Below are positions 20,346 to 31,300 of a stretch of 64,000 nucleotides of DNA, piece by piece; position 1 is the stretch's first letter, and each line of letters begins with the position of its first letter. A program made the position numbers and the translations under genes. The notes under the pieces are model-generated. The model ran no database searches. It was not told the origin of the DNA and was given only the letters and a program-made list of their open reading frames with translations. Origin of the DNA: Chrysophaeum taylorii (Eukaryota > Sar > Pelagophyceae > Pelagomonadales > Pelagomonadaceae); assembly GCA_029834535.1 (NCBI GenBank), contig JAQMWT010000045.1, forward strand, positions 1-64,000, written 5' to 3'.

Positions 20346-21113
20346 ATGATCAAGCTGGCGCGGTACACCGCCGAGAGCGCTCCAACGGAATTTGTGGTGA
20401 CGCTGTGGGTCGACGGGGTGAGCTCGGTGCGGAACGCCGACGTGCTGGACAAGAGCGATCCGTACGTCGAGGTGTCGGTGAAGGGTCCGAAAGGGTGGGA
20501 GCAGACACAGCGGTCGCGCACTCGCGTGAATTCATCATCGCCGATTTGGGTGCCCGGCGAAAGATTCGAATTCGCGGTCGACGGGGAGGCGTCGTTGCTG
20601 ATCCGCGTGATGGACTCCGACACCTTCACCCCCGACGACCCCCTCGCGTACTGCGTGTGCGAGGCGGGCGCGCGCGGACGTCTCGAACTTCAAACCCTCG
20701 ATCCGCGCGACAACAAGGCGCTCCCGGGCGTTGTACGGGGCCGCGTGCGCTTCGACAAGGCGAGCGATGCGCCGGCGATCGTGGAGCACGTCGTCGCCGA
20801 GAACCAGAGGTATGTTCCGGGCCGGAGTTGGGGGGCCCGGAACCTAATGATTGGCGACCCCGGTCCCTGGGTCTGCGACCAGCAGGCCGGCCGCAGCCTC
20901 TCGGGGGTGGCTCCGGAGGTTCCCGAGGGGTACAAAGTGGTTTCGGACTGGGGCTACGTCACGCCCAAGGAGCGATCCGACGGCTGGGAGTACGCCGTCC
21001 ACTTCGGCGCGTCCTTCAGAGACGAGAAGTCGCCCGCCACCTTCGTGCGCCGGCGCATGTGGGTCCGCCGCCTCGCCCGCGCCTATCTCGTCGATGATGA
21101 TATTATTATCTAG
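20346..21113 (+). CDS. C2 domain plus dysferlin/peroxin (DysF) motif protein
   Basis: A 255-residue protein with an N-terminal C2 domain (about residues 15-130). The Ca-binding loops look intact: LDKSDPYVEV and VMDSDTFTPDDP. The C-terminal part (about 165-245) has the Trp/Arg pattern of the DysF fold shared by dysferlins and peroxins Pex23/Pex24-type: WGYVTPKERSDGWEYA, then VRRRMWVRRLA. Such modules bind membranes and, in yeast, act at ER-peroxisome contacts. A Ca-dependent membrane adaptor is the likely role. No membrane anchor is seen. It follows RAE1 by 130 bases on the same strand and its stop lies six bases from the stop of the convergent ankyrin gene. Confidence 0.8.
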   Translation: MIKLARYTAESAPTEFVVTLWVDGVSSVRNADVLDKSDPYVEVSVKGPKGWEQTQRSRTRVNSSSPIWVPGERFEFAVDGEASLLIRVMDSDTFTPDDPLAYCVCEAGARGRLELQTLDPRDNKALPGVVRGRVRFDKASDAPAIVEHVVAENQRYVPGRSWGARNLMIGDPGPWVCDQQAGRSLSGVAPEVPEGYKVVSDWGYVTPKERSDGWEYAVHFGASFRDEKSPATFVRRRMWVRRLARAYLVDDDIII

Positions 21114-21118
21114 AGTAG

Positions 21119-22444
21119 TCACGAGGCGCAGAGGAAGCAGATGAACGTGTCCCGCAGAGAGGTTTGTTGTTTTTTTTGGCTCGAGAGCAGCGGCTGCCGC
21201 GCCGTCTTCTTGTCGAGGAGGAGGGATCCCGACGAAGCAGAAGAAGAGGAGGAGTAGGTTGCCTTGGCGTCTTTGACGAGGTCCAAACAGGCGCTGCGGT
21301 CGGGGTGGTCGGCGAGATGAGTGGCCGCAGCATCGCGACGACGACGACGACGGTCGCGCTGGCGCCGGCTCTTGCCGCTATCGCCGCCGCCGCCGTCGTC
21401 GTCGTCGTCATCGTGTCGTTCTTCTTCTCCTTCTTCGAGGTAGGCGTGCGCGACGACGGGGTCGGCCCCGTAGTCCAACAAAAGCTTGGTGCAGTCGTGG
21501 TCGCCCTCGACGACGGCCGATGCCAAAGGGTACGCTGACCCGGCGTCGCCGCCGGCGACGTTCGGATTCGCGCCGTACCTCAACAAAACCGCGACGCAGT
21601 GCTTGTGGCGATACAACACCGCCTTGTGGAGGGCCGTCTGGTAGTGGACGAGGTTGTCCTCGAGTTCCCGCGACAAAGCTGTCCCGGTAGTGGAGCCGTC
21701 GGACTTGACGTCGACGACGGCCCTAAACTCGTCGAAGCGAAGCGCGCACGCGAGAAGGTCGGGCTTGTTGTTGACGGCGGCAAAGTGCAAGGCCGTGTAC
21801 CCATTTCCCTTGAAGCCCGCGACGCTCCGCAGCTTGCCCCGCGCCCGCAAGGCCTTGGCAACGATTCGAAACGTCGAGGTCTGGCCGTGCTCCGCGGCCA
21901 AAATCAATGGGTGAAAGCTTTGGGCGTTCTTGCGGTCTAGTCCGCATCCGAACGAAAGCAAGAGCTTCGCAGCTCCCGCGGCGCCGGTCTTCACCGCGAG
22001 CAAAAAGGGCGTGATACACATGTGGTCCACCGCGTCGACCTGCGCGCCGGCGACGCACAGCGCGGCGATCTCCGGCTCGCACCCCTTGAGGACCGCCTTG
22101 TGGAGGCACGTGAGACCGTGAGAATCTCTCTTCTCGAGGCCCGCGTGCTCTTTTTCCTTCGGGTGCCGCACCACCAGCAGGGACTCGTCCATCTGCGGCA
22201 GCCGCGCCTCGCGAAGCGCCCGCGCGACCCCGTTTCTGTATTCCTCGAACTTAGCGTGCGCTATGCGATGCGTCGACATTCGCGCCTTTTTCGCTTCTTC
22301 GCGCAGCCGCACGCCCTCGTGCCGGAGCCGCACCAGCATGTAGAGGTCCCACCGCTCCTCCTCGTCGCTCTCCGGTTCCGAGTAAGCGAACTCTTCCTCG
22401 TGGGCGCAGCACAAAAACTCGGCGTCGACACATCTGATCGACAT
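21119..22444 (-). CDS. Ankyrin-repeat protein
   Basis: A 441-residue protein with an acidic N-terminus and about six ankyrin repeats between residues 100 and 330 (HGLTCLHKAVLKG, ITPFLLAVKTG, HPLILAAEHGQ, YTALHFAAVNNK, QTALHKAVLYRH, YPLASAVVEGD). A low-complexity acidic then basic linker (DDDDDDGGGG, RRQRDRRRRRR) follows, and the end is CFLCAS. The partner is unknown. The start at 22444 (MSIRCVDAE) is chosen because upstream in-frame sequence is low-complexity. Confidence 0.85.
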   Translation of the reverse strand: MSIRCVDAEFLCCAHEEEFAYSEPESDEEERWDLYMLVRLRHEGVRLREEAKKARMSTHRIAHAKFEEYRNGVARALREARLPQMDESLLVVRHPKEKEHAGLEKRDSHGLTCLHKAVLKGCEPEIAALCVAGAQVDAVDHMCITPFLLAVKTGAAGAAKLLLSFGCGLDRKNAQSFHPLILAAEHGQTSTFRIVAKALRARGKLRSVAGFKGNGYTALHFAAVNNKPDLLACALRFDEFRAVVDVKSDGSTTGTALSRELEDNLVHYQTALHKAVLYRHKHCVAVLLRYGANPNVAGGDAGSAYPLASAVVEGDHDCTKLLLDYGADPVVAHAYLEEGEEERHDDDDDDGGGGDSGKSRRQRDRRRRRRDAAATHLADHPDRSACLDLVKDAKATYSSSSSASSGSLLLDKKTARQPLLSSQKKQQTSLRDTFICFLCAS

Positions 22445-22690
22445 TATTATATTCTTGTTTCCTCCCCCGAAAACTGCAACTGTTGTTTTGCCGCGCGCGA
22501 AGAAAGAAAAAAAAAAATAATAATAATAATCAGACAGAGACTTCTCCTTTCTTTTTGGCTTGTGTGCGATACAGCGGCGGTGCGAGCTCGCCCTTTCTTG
22601 TTTCTCTACGACAACAACTTTAACCGCAAAACAACAACAACAACAACAAAGGGGAGTGGTAATAAACACCTACCCTCTCCTCTCTCCACC

Positions 22691-23802
22691 TCAAAACCCC
22701 CAATCCCGAGCGGCGAGGGCGAGGCGGGTGATTCCCTCGTGGTGCATGCGGTGGTCCTGGGCCGTCGCGGCCCCCATGACGAAGGAGGCGAGGGCGAGGA
22801 GGACGCCGGCTTCGAGATCCGGCGGGTCGAGAGCGCCCGGGTCTTCGGGTCTCTCGGCGAGGTAGGTCTCCCGGAGGGAGGCGTCCATTTCGCGGCGAAG
22901 GTGCGGGGGGAGGGCGAGAGCGACGAAGTAGGCGTAGTCGTAGGCACCGGCGCCAACGGAAGCGAACTGCCAATCAAAAACGCAGACCTCCCCGTCGCAC
23001 ACTCGCATATTATCGGGTCGAAAATCGCCGTGCAAGAGCGTGGGATGGGTGGTCGCGAGACGCTGCAGCAGAGTCTCGTACTTGGAGTGGTCTGCCGCGA
23101 GGTCTTCGATTACCAACTTGACGTCGTCGCCGAGATCCGCGTAGGAATCCCTAACCCTCGTCCACGCCCATCTAAAATAGGACGCGATTTGGGGGCCAAG
23201 GACCAGATGCACGGGGGTGAGCGGGATGGGGCCCGTGGGAGTCATGCCGCGCCACCTGTTGTGGAGGCGACCCAAGGCGCGAACGCAAGCGGCGCAATCG
23301 TCGCCGCCGACCTCGCGCCACGCGGAGACGTCTTCCAAGAGAAGCAAGAACGAGCCCGTCCAAAAATCGTACCTCGCATCTTCGCATTTCGGGCACCGGA
23401 CGGGGGTCTCGGGCGCGAGGCATTTGTAAAAATAGACTTCGCGTTCGTACCAGCGCTGGAGTATGCCGACGCGACGCGCGTTCGGATCCGTTGGCCGTCG
23501 CTTCGCGATGAGGGGTCCCACCCTCGTGAGCGTCGAGTTCTCGCCGCTGACACCCAACGGATCTTCGGGTCCGTTCGTCGCGTACTCGTCGCCCAATATG
23601 CGGCCCAAGAAGCGCTGGCACGAGTGAAGCGTCGTGCGGTAGAGGTAAAAATCCTGTAGCGCACGCGCGTGAGGTTGTTGTTGTTGAAACAACAACACAA
23701 ATCAACACGAAGAACGCTCGTCTCTCCCGGACCTTGGGCCCTCCACATCATCGGAATGTCGAGGAATTTGACGAGTCCGGTCCATGACGCACCATCATTC
23801 AT
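22691..23802 (-). CDS. APH/choline-kinase-like phosphotransferase, two exons
   Basis: A protein-kinase-like phosphotransferase of the aminoglycoside-phosphotransferase/EcKL group. Catalytic signatures are clear: LLHGDFRPDNM for the Brenner motif and VFDWQFASVGAGAYDYAYF for the metal-binding Asp region; SGENSTLTRV lies in the N-lobe. The main exon runs from 22691 to 23653. The frame upstream lacks a good start, but ATG 23802 opens a short exon (MNDGASWTGLVKF) that joins in phase through an intron of 53 or 62 bp (acceptor CTACAG at 23654, donor at 23706 or 23715). The protein would be about 350 residues. The substrate is unknown: sugar, choline, steroid and antibiotic kinases share this fold. 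The start lies 16 bases downstream of the previous gene's stop. Confidence 0.8.
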
Positions 23803-23818
23803 TCAAGAGATTATTTAT

Positions 23819-26725
23819 TTATTTAAGAGATCCGTTAGAGAAGATGAAAAATGCCGCTCTGATTGGTTTGTGGTCAGAGACAGACACTTGGGCGACGCAA
23901 TCGTGTTCGGTGCACTCGACGTCTAAGTAGTCGTCGTCGTCGTCGTCTCTTATGCGGAGGTCCGCGAGGGTGTGGCCGACGAGGACGCGGTCGGTGTAGG
24001 AGGGGAGGCGGTTAGGTACATATTGGAAGCCGGGGCGGCGCTCGACCTTGTAGCTGGGCATGTGGCGGCAGGGGGGGGCTTTGAAGCCGTCGAGGCAGCC
24101 CCCGGGATCGAGCTGGCGCCGGAGCTCGTCGACCGACTCGAGGAGACCGTACTCCCCCGCGGCCGCCAAGGCGAGGACCTTGTCGTTGGTGAGGGGCGCG
24201 ACCTGAAGATTGAGAGATTGATTGGAGCGATAGTTGAGATCGCCCGACAAAAACCAGACCGCCGGCAGCTCGAATTTCGCGATCCGCTGGCGGATGCGGT
24301 CGAGCGCGGCGTTGCGCTCCTCGCATTTCCCTTCGTGGGCGGGAAGGTGGACGTTGGTAAAGACGTACGTCGACCGACGTCCGCGGTCGTCCCACGCGAC
24401 GACGAAACTCGTGAGCGAGCCCTTGAGCAAACCGCCGGCGGTGATGGCGTCCTTGCCCGCGCACTCGATCCGAATTCTGGTAAACACGAGCAAACGCATC
24501 CCGAGTCTCGTGTGTGCCGAGCTCGCGTCTGACGCGTATTCGTAGCCTTTTAACTGCGAGCGCACGACGTCGGGAATGCTCGCGAAGGCCCGCGGGTTTC
24601 GGACGTTGAAGCATTCCTGGAGAGACACGACGACGATGTCGGCTTGGCCCCTGGGGGTCTGACCCCCTTTGAGCCACGGCCCCACGGCCGCCTCGTCGAG
24701 CGACCCGCACCCGAGGTTAAAAGTCGTCACCAAAACGCGCAACCCTTTCCTATCTTCCTCGTAGCACAAAACGCTTTTGGACGGCGGGATCGTCATCTGG
24801 CGGATCGTGTGCTGGATCTCGGGGGGGTTGAGCTCCTCCAATTCGTCCTGGAGGGCCGCCGCCGTCGGTCGGTATTGCGGTTCTGGCGCGAGGCACTCGC
24901 GCGCGACGCTCAGGACTCCGGCGACGGCCGTCGCCTCGCGTCGGATCGCGAGCCTCGGGTCGACGATGGCCTCGAAGAAGTCCTTCTGTCGCACCCACGA
25001 CACGAGATCTCGAGGGGTCCTCGAGGGGTCCAGCCCTTCCTGCCCGGTGACGAGGCTCAGCAAGACGACGCCAAACGAGTAGACGTCGGCCGCGGGCGTC
25101 AGGCGGCCCGTGCGCGCGAAGCTCGGGCAAACGTAGCCCAGCGTCCCCGAGATCCCGGCCGTGACGTGGGTGGCTCCCCCCTGGATCTCCCGCGCGAGCC
25201 CAAAGTCCGCCAGCTTTGCCGGAAGACCCCGCGCCGACAGCAAGATGTTGGCGGGCTTGACGTCGCCGTGCACGTATTGCGCGCTGTGCTGCGAGTGCAA
25301 GTAGAAGAGGCCGCGCGCGGCGTCCCTCGCCACTTGGATCCGGAGCCGCCAGTCGAGGTCACCCTTCTGGAGCCTCGTTTCTAACGACCCACCCCCGCAA
25401 AACTCGAACACCAAAAACCGCGACAGCGGATCGACGGCAAATCCGAGGAGCTCGATCACGTTGGGGTCGTGCATCCTCGACAGGATCTCAACCTCCTGGA
25501 GAAACGCGGCCGTCCCCCCGTGGGAATGCTTGGGCGAATCGTGGAGCCGCTTGATGGCGACGACCCCGTCCGATGGTAGCTCGGCGCGGTACACGGACCC
25601 CGCCCCGCCCTCGCCCAACAGCGCCGCCGACGGCGCCGCGATCGCCCCCAACACCGTCGACGTCTCAAACCTCCGCACCAAAATAGGCTGCCGCGCCTCG
25701 TCCACGGACGACGGCGGCGGCGGCGGCGGCGGCTTGGTGGCGGGGACCACCACAACTTGCGAATACGAGGGGGGCGGCGCCGGCGCCGACGCGAAGTTAT
25801 GGTTTCTAGGGCGGGGCGGCGGCGGCGGCGGCCTTCGCGCGGGCGGCGGCGTCTCGGGGTGCCAGTCGGTGGTCGTCCACCCGACGCTGTGGAGCGCCAA
25901 ATCCCGCAACTCGGGAGTGATCCCGTTTTCGCGTTCGTAATCCTGGAGCACCTGGGACCGCGAATCGAAGCTGGTGCCAGTTCCTAAATTAACCAAAAAG
26001 GCACAGTACTCGTGGACGCGATCGAAGTCGGACCGGTCCACGATTCCCGCGAACGCCTCCTCGCGCTCCCTGGTCCCAATCCCCCGCTCCTCCTCCCACT
26101 CCAACAACATCTTTTGGTCCTCGAAGGATGGATATTCGGTGAACATGAGCGCCACGAGCGTCCGGTATTCGTTTTGGGGAAGGTGCGCGAGCGCCCGCTC
26201 GAGCCTCAGCGGCTTGAGCCCCTCCAGCAATGCCCGGGCCTCGTGATCTTTCAGTTCTCGCAAATCGTCCAAATCGTCCGCAATGGCCGTGAAACGAGCT
26301 TCCAAATGCGCGATCCCACACACCTCGAGCCACTCCCGAAGCGTCCGAGCGCTCGCGACGCGAGGCGTCACGACCGACTCCGCCAGCCGCTCGGGATCGA
26401 GCCCGAAATTGGTTGCCAGAGTCGTCGCGAACTCGCGATCCATAAATTCCATGTCCCGCGGCTCGTCGGCCACCGACCGAATCGCGCCGGCGTATTCGCT
26501 CAGCCCCCGCTCCTCGATCCACCTCCCCAACTCGTCGTCGCACCGCAGCTCGGCCACAGCTCGAACGAACTTCTTCGCCTTTAAAGGCTTCATGCTCCAC
26601 TGCGCCGCGAGTGCCTCCGCCTCGGCGTCGTCGAGGGCCCGCAACCCTTCGACACCAACCGACCCGAGCTGCGGTAGGTATGCCTCGAGCCCAGCGCGCG
26701 AAGCGAATGTCTCGAGACGACTCAT
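23819..26725 (-). CDS. SAM-like/protein kinase/inositol-5-phosphatase fusion protein
   Basis: A 968-residue intronless multidomain protein. The N-terminus (1-290) is helical with SAM-like or related segments. A Pro-rich linker (290-340) follows. A protein kinase of the Pelle/RLK-like group spans about 365-635: glycine loop GEGGAGSVY, VAIKRL, catalytic HGDVKPAN (Gly in place of the usual Arg), DFGLARE, GTLGYVCPSF (where APE is expected) and DVYSFGVVLLSLVTG. The last third (about 660-962) is an inositol-polyphosphate 5-phosphatase domain with VVVSLQE, FTNVHLPAHEGKCEERN, FLSGDLNYR, LPSYTDRVL and SDHKPI, so the key catalytic motifs are kept. This suggests an enzyme coupling phosphorylation to phosphoinositide or inositol phosphate turnover. 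I know of no described family with this order, though I cannot search. Confidence 0.9.
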   Translation of the reverse strand: MSRLETFASRAGLEAYLPQLGSVGVEGLRALDDAEAEALAAQWSMKPLKAKKFVRAVAELRCDDELGRWIEERGLSEYAGAIRSVADEPRDMEFMDREFATTLATNFGLDPERLAESVVTPRVASARTLREWLEVCGIAHLEARFTAIADDLDDLRELKDHEARALLEGLKPLRLERALAHLPQNEYRTLVALMFTEYPSFEDQKMLLEWEEERGIGTREREEAFAGIVDRSDFDRVHEYCAFLVNLGTGTSFDSRSQVLQDYERENGITPELRDLALHSVGWTTTDWHPETPPPARRPPPPPPRPRNHNFASAPAPPPSYSQVVVVPATKPPPPPPPSSVDEARQPILVRRFETSTVLGAIAAPSAALLGEGGAGSVYRAELPSDGVVAIKRLHDSPKHSHGGTAAFLQEVEILSRMHDPNVIELLGFAVDPLSRFLVFEFCGGGSLETRLQKGDLDWRLRIQVARDAARGLFYLHSQHSAQYVHGDVKPANILLSARGLPAKLADFGLAREIQGGATHVTAGISGTLGYVCPSFARTGRLTPAADVYSFGVVLLSLVTGQEGLDPSRTPRDLVSWVRQKDFFEAIVDPRLAIRREATAVAGVLSVARECLAPEPQYRPTAAALQDELEELNPPEIQHTIRQMTIPPSKSVLCYEEDRKGLRVLVTTFNLGCGSLDEAAVGPWLKGGQTPRGQADIVVVSLQECFNVRNPRAFASIPDVVRSQLKGYEYASDASSAHTRLGMRLLVFTRIRIECAGKDAITAGGLLKGSLTSFVVAWDDRGRRSTYVFTNVHLPAHEGKCEERNAALDRIRQRIAKFELPAVWFLSGDLNYRSNQSLNLQVAPLTNDKVLALAAAGEYGLLESVDELRRQLDPGGCLDGFKAPPCRHMPSYKVERRPGFQYVPNRLPSYTDRVLVGHTLADLRIRDDDDDDYLDVECTEHDCVAQVSVSDHKPIRAAFFIFSNGSLK

Positions 26726-26880
26726 TTTTTTTGTTCAACAACCAAACCCTGCTGACTCACCTTCGACGCAGGATACATCCTGCACGCACTCAGGACCTAG
26801 CAAAAAAGAACGATCCTTCAGAAGATTACTCGAGGACTGCGTATATATTATCCCTCCATGGACCACCACCTGCGAAAGAA

Positions 26881-27036
26881 GAAGCGAAGCGAAGCGAAGC
26901 GAAGCGAAGCGAAGAAGCGAAGCGAAGCGAAGCGAAGCGAAGCGAAGCGAAGCGAAGCGAAGCGAAGCGAAGCGAAGAAGCGAAGCGAAGCGAAGCGAAG
27001 CGAAGCGAAGCGAAGCGAAGCGAAGCGAAGCGAAGC
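26881..27036. repeat. (GAAGC)n pentanucleotide microsatellite
   Basis: About thirty GAAGC units with occasional GAA insertions, upstream of the kinase-phosphatase fusion. The open frames through it (RSEAK and FASLR repeats) follow from a 5-base period and are not genes. Confidence 0.95.
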
Positions 27037-27423
27037 ACCACCAGCTCGGCGCCGCCGTACCCTCATCGGATGATCGAGCTTCGCCGGAACTGCTGCATTT
27101 CTTTAAAGATTTTTGTACAGAACCCCAGCGCGGCGGCGCCGTGTAATGATCAACGAATCTTTGAAAACGCTAGAATAACTTCCGCCGTGCCGCAAACCTT
27201 CCATGGGAAGAAGCGAACGTGAGACGTGATGGGAAAACAACGAAGACGGGATTCTTCAACGCGGGTGGACCCAAGCCGAAGCAACAGCAGCGAGGCAGAG
27301 GACGCCGGCGGGGAGGCCTGCGGTCCAGAAAGTCACCTCACCATGCCTGCGGTGGACCGCACGTTGGCGTATGCACACGGCAGGAGCGCCAGCGCAAGTG
27401 AAGGGACGAGCGAACGACATCGG

Positions 27424-27545
27424 CGCGCCTACCAAGACGCGAATCGACAAAGCACGCGTGATGATAATTATTTTATCTCGGTGACTGACCGCGCTGCCAA
27501 CGACTTAAGCGATCGATCGGAGTGCTCGTGCTGATGGTGCCAATG
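27424..27545. repeat. Flanking block repeated at 35563-35690
   Basis: Blocks such as ACTTAAGCGATCGATCGGAG and the preceding GACGCGAATnnACAAAGCACG are shared with 35563-35690. They mark the downstream edge of the tandem duplication. The two copies differ by several substitutions and indels. Confidence 0.75.
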
Positions 27546-27757
27546 AATGAGCCTCTACTTCCTCGACGTTGCTTCGTCCGTCGCCGCACTTGCTCCCAAT
27601 TCATATTCTACAGTCCGGGACGAAAACGCTTTTTTGCTCCAAGCCCATCTTCGGGCTCCCGATCGATCGATCGCGATGGCAGCTCTGCCTTCCGCGAGCC
27701 AGCTCGCACTCGACGATTTCGATTCGGTGACAACGGTGGAGGCCACCAACGACACTG

Positions 27758-28063
27758 TCATTCCTGCACCCACGCCTGCTCCTCGAGGGCCATTTTCCCG
27801 GCACTCGCGCCCAGGGCGCCCTCGTTCACGACCTCCAGGTCGTCCACGCCCCCCTTGTAGACGCGGCGCTCGGGTCGAATCCGACTCGGGTCGACGCGCA
27901 CCCCGACGCCCCGACGACCAGGCCAATGAGGGAGTACACGAAGACCCCACGGTGCAAGCGCTGGGGTCGCTCGAAACAGAATGATCCGATCGCAAGCACG
28001 GGCAGCGCCGCCAGCGCGTTAGGAACACGACGGCAGCCTATTGTCGAGTGGACCCAGCTTCGT
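27758..28063 (-). pseudogene. Decayed or spliced coding remnant
   Basis: On the minus strand one frame reads a membrane-like segment (RVPNALAALPVLAIGSF, then GVFVYSLIGLVVGASG). One base later a second frame continues with RVDPSRIRPERRVYKGG and DDLEVVNEGALGASAG to a stop at 27758. The single-base jump within a G-rich stretch looks like a frameshift in a once-continuous protein. No start is visible and the family is not recognised. A sequencing error or a missed intron is also possible. Confidence 0.3.
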
Positions 28064-28351
28064 ACTTAAAGGCCAGGCTACCCGGAGCCTGGTTAACTAA
28101 CTAAAGCCTGGCGCGTGTGGCTTCGGCTAATCCCAGCGCCGTCGTCGCGCGCGGAACCTGCTTATTTAACGCTTAATACCATTCTTGCGCTTTTCGCGTC
28201 GACTACTGGTGGAGAGGGCGCAGAAGATCGAGATTCTGTCGGCCTTGAAGACGGGAATTTCCTTCCTATATCCCTCCATCCTCAAAACAATAAAATTTCT
28301 AGAGCTCTATATTCAAAATCATCACAGTATGGTCAAAACTCGGAGAGTAGA

Positions 28352-31300
28352 TTACAGAGGAGGCTGCACGTGCTCTGCGATAGGGCTGCTGTAGTACTTG
28401 GTATAATCTTGGGCGGGGCAGCCCTGGAGGTATGTGCCGGGCGCATAGCTGTTAGAGGTTTCATCATCATCATTTTTAGCGTCTACACTCGGTAGCTGGG
28501 CCATAGGTCCAAGGATGACGCCGTCGGGGACAATGTCGCCAGCCCACGTGATTGAACTTGGATGTAAAATTGCCGCATTACCAATCTTTTTCTCGCGGAA
28601 AACTAGTCGTCCATGCATGAGGACGTGCGCAATGTTATAGGCGGTGTCATCGACGACGGCGTCGTGACCAACGATCAACAAAGGCGGTTCGAAGATCTTT
28701 GTGTTGTTCACGAATGCACTCGGGGAAACTTTTGCCCCAAAAAAGCGCATGTAAACCTGTGATCAGTATTTGCGCGCTGGCGAATATCATGCGATCCACA
28801 ACAAGAAATAGCCAGGACTCCGATGGGACACGTTGGCGAGACGAGAACCACGTAGTAGAGCCAGAATGTGCCTGTTGAGCACCGTGCACGTATGCTGGTA
28901 GTTCATGTAAACGAATTGGAACCAAAGCGGCGTGTCACCGGGGCCAATCTTCCAGTCACGCAACAAGACCCACTGCCAGGCACGAAACGCGACTGCCAAA
29001 GACGCATAAGCCACCAACGCGATTGGGCCCATGAGTAAGAGCGCAGGTGTGCGGTCGATGGGTGGGCGCCAGACTTCGATATTCTCGTCGCGAATGCGGA
29101 ACCCGTTCTCATAATAATCCGACTTGAAGAAGTGGGGCATGTCGTAAAACACTAAAACAGCTAGCTCGTACGCGGGCATGAGCGCGACGAAGCCAAGAAA
29201 GAACATGGCAGCAGCTCGCAGGCCTGACTGACTCAGAAAAGCTGCGGCGTGCGCCAGCAAAGCGCAATATTTCTTTCGTTTATCCTCGAGCGTCTTGGTG
29301 GCCGATGAAAAGGAGCTCGACATCGACGACGAAAAGGAGGAAGATGCGAAGAATGCCAAGCCCGCGCGAACAACATAGTCTTCGGACACAATACTCTGGT
29401 GGCCTACGATGCCCCTGGATTCGATGACGACACCGGCGTTGAGCCGCGAGCGAAGCCCGACTAGCGCACGCGCTCCAATCTTGACTGCCTTGTACGTCCC
29501 AGTTGCTCCTTCGCAGGAGATGCTGCAGGTAGTAATGCGAGCGCCGTCGCCAACCTCGATGAGATCGGCCTCGACCGGCGAAAAAAAATACGAGGATGCC
29601 ATGTTTGCCGTGACCCTGCGTCGTAGTATCTCATCGCGTGGTGCGCAGCACAGTGCCTCGTTTGACTTTGACGCCGAAATAGCCACCAGACGCGCATTCC
29701 CAGCGCTTTCATCAAAGCTATGCTGACGAGGCCGTTCTCCTCCCAAACAAGCGAACCAAATCCAAAAACAATGCGATACCAAATCCACTCCACGAACCAA
29801 ATCCGCAAGCGCCAGGTCCAGTCTCGGCGCGCGCGCAATCCGGGACGTAGGCGTCCAACGAGTGTCCACTTGAGGAAAACAACAATGACACCAGAGACCT
29901 ATGATGATGCACAAGGACGTGAGTGTTATGCGGAAGAGAGGACAGACTCCGCCTCAGACAAACATAGCAGCGTAGTAGCCCAATACGAAATAAGCCAGCT
30001 CGCGATAGCGAAACTGCCACGCATACCAGTCCACCTGCCGCACTTAAGTTGCAAATACCATGTTCGAGAGCTGAAGGAGGCTTAGGCTTACTTACTCGTC
30101 GCGAGGCGAAGGCGATGATGACGTTCGATGCAAAGAATGATCCGTAGAGGAAACAAGGTAACGTCGCGAGCTTTGCCATCTCAAAGCAAAGCCACGAGGA
30201 CGTGCTTGGAGACGATATTGGCACATTTGTGCTGCCCGAAGGTTGTGCTGGGCTCGACTGATACACGCCGCCAGCAGCCAACTGCATCCCGGCCATCGTC
30301 GCGGCACCATGGTCAAGCACGGCTCCAACCTCGATCTTGCAGCCTGGCATGACAACCGATTGTGATTTGGCTTCGGAGCGCGGCGTCGGGCGGCGACAGT
30401 TCAAACATGCGCGCAAAGACCGCACCGCTCACTGTCGCGTGCGAGCCGACAGAGACGAGGTCGAACTCCCGCAGGAGAACCTTGATTCTTGCGCGAAACG
30501 ATACTTCAGTGCCCATCAACACGTAGAAGCAGTTTATGAAGAGCGTGTCGTAGATAAACATCCCTACCCACAAGTCGAACTGGTCAATCAACCGATCGAC
30601 GACCCACCAGCGCAGGAAGAACGGCGTACCACGAAGCGTGGTCCCGACCCGGTAGCGACCAATAACAACCCACTTCGCAAGAATAATAAGCGTTGCGAGC
30701 GAAAGCATAAAAAGGGGAATGACCAATGGCAGCAGAATGCCGTAAGTGTCGACGTGGTCCGTCCCGGCGACTTCGATGTGCGACCACGGTGCGTTGTCGC
30801 GTCGCACCTCGATACGCTTAGATTCGATCGACTTGACATGCCACTGCACCCAATGCCCAAAATGATAAGATGGAATGAGCGCAATCGAGACCAAGACGAC
30901 CACGAGAATGAGCGACAACGCCTGGACCACATCGACAACCCACTCCGCCAGTCTCATAGACCCGAGATCTATGCCGTCGGCTAGTGGCGCAAGTGGTGCG
31001 AGCGGCGAAGATTCGTCTTCCCCGCGCGAATGCACACGATCTTATCGGCTAGTTGGGCGATCGAAAGATTTGGATCCACGATTACGTTGAATTGCACTTC
31101 CACAGACAAGTCACGCCACAGCTTTGATTGCATGTCCAAGGCTTCTTGTGATGATAGCCCAAGGTCTGCGACAGATGTTGTCTGCACGTCGACGTCGGTC
31201 TCTGCCATTGACGATAAGATATTTAGGAGAGTGGCTTGTACGTATGCAAGCTGTTCCTCGCGCGTGGCTGTCTCGAGTGCATCTGTTTCTGATGGTCGGG

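Larger units (their letters stand above)
27037..28351. other. Accessory spacer with decayed sequence
   Basis: No complete gene is supported. It holds a block (27424-27545) similar to one downstream of copy 2 of the duplicated gene, and a decayed minus-strand coding piece listed separately. The part between 27545 and about 28330 has no counterpart beside copy 2, so it was inserted here or lost there. Confidence 0.5.

Noticed and set aside
26826-27073. RSEAK/FASLR repeat proteins, or a CRISPR-like array
   Set aside because: A simple (GAAGC)n microsatellite without unique spacers explains it. A 5-base period leaves all frames open.
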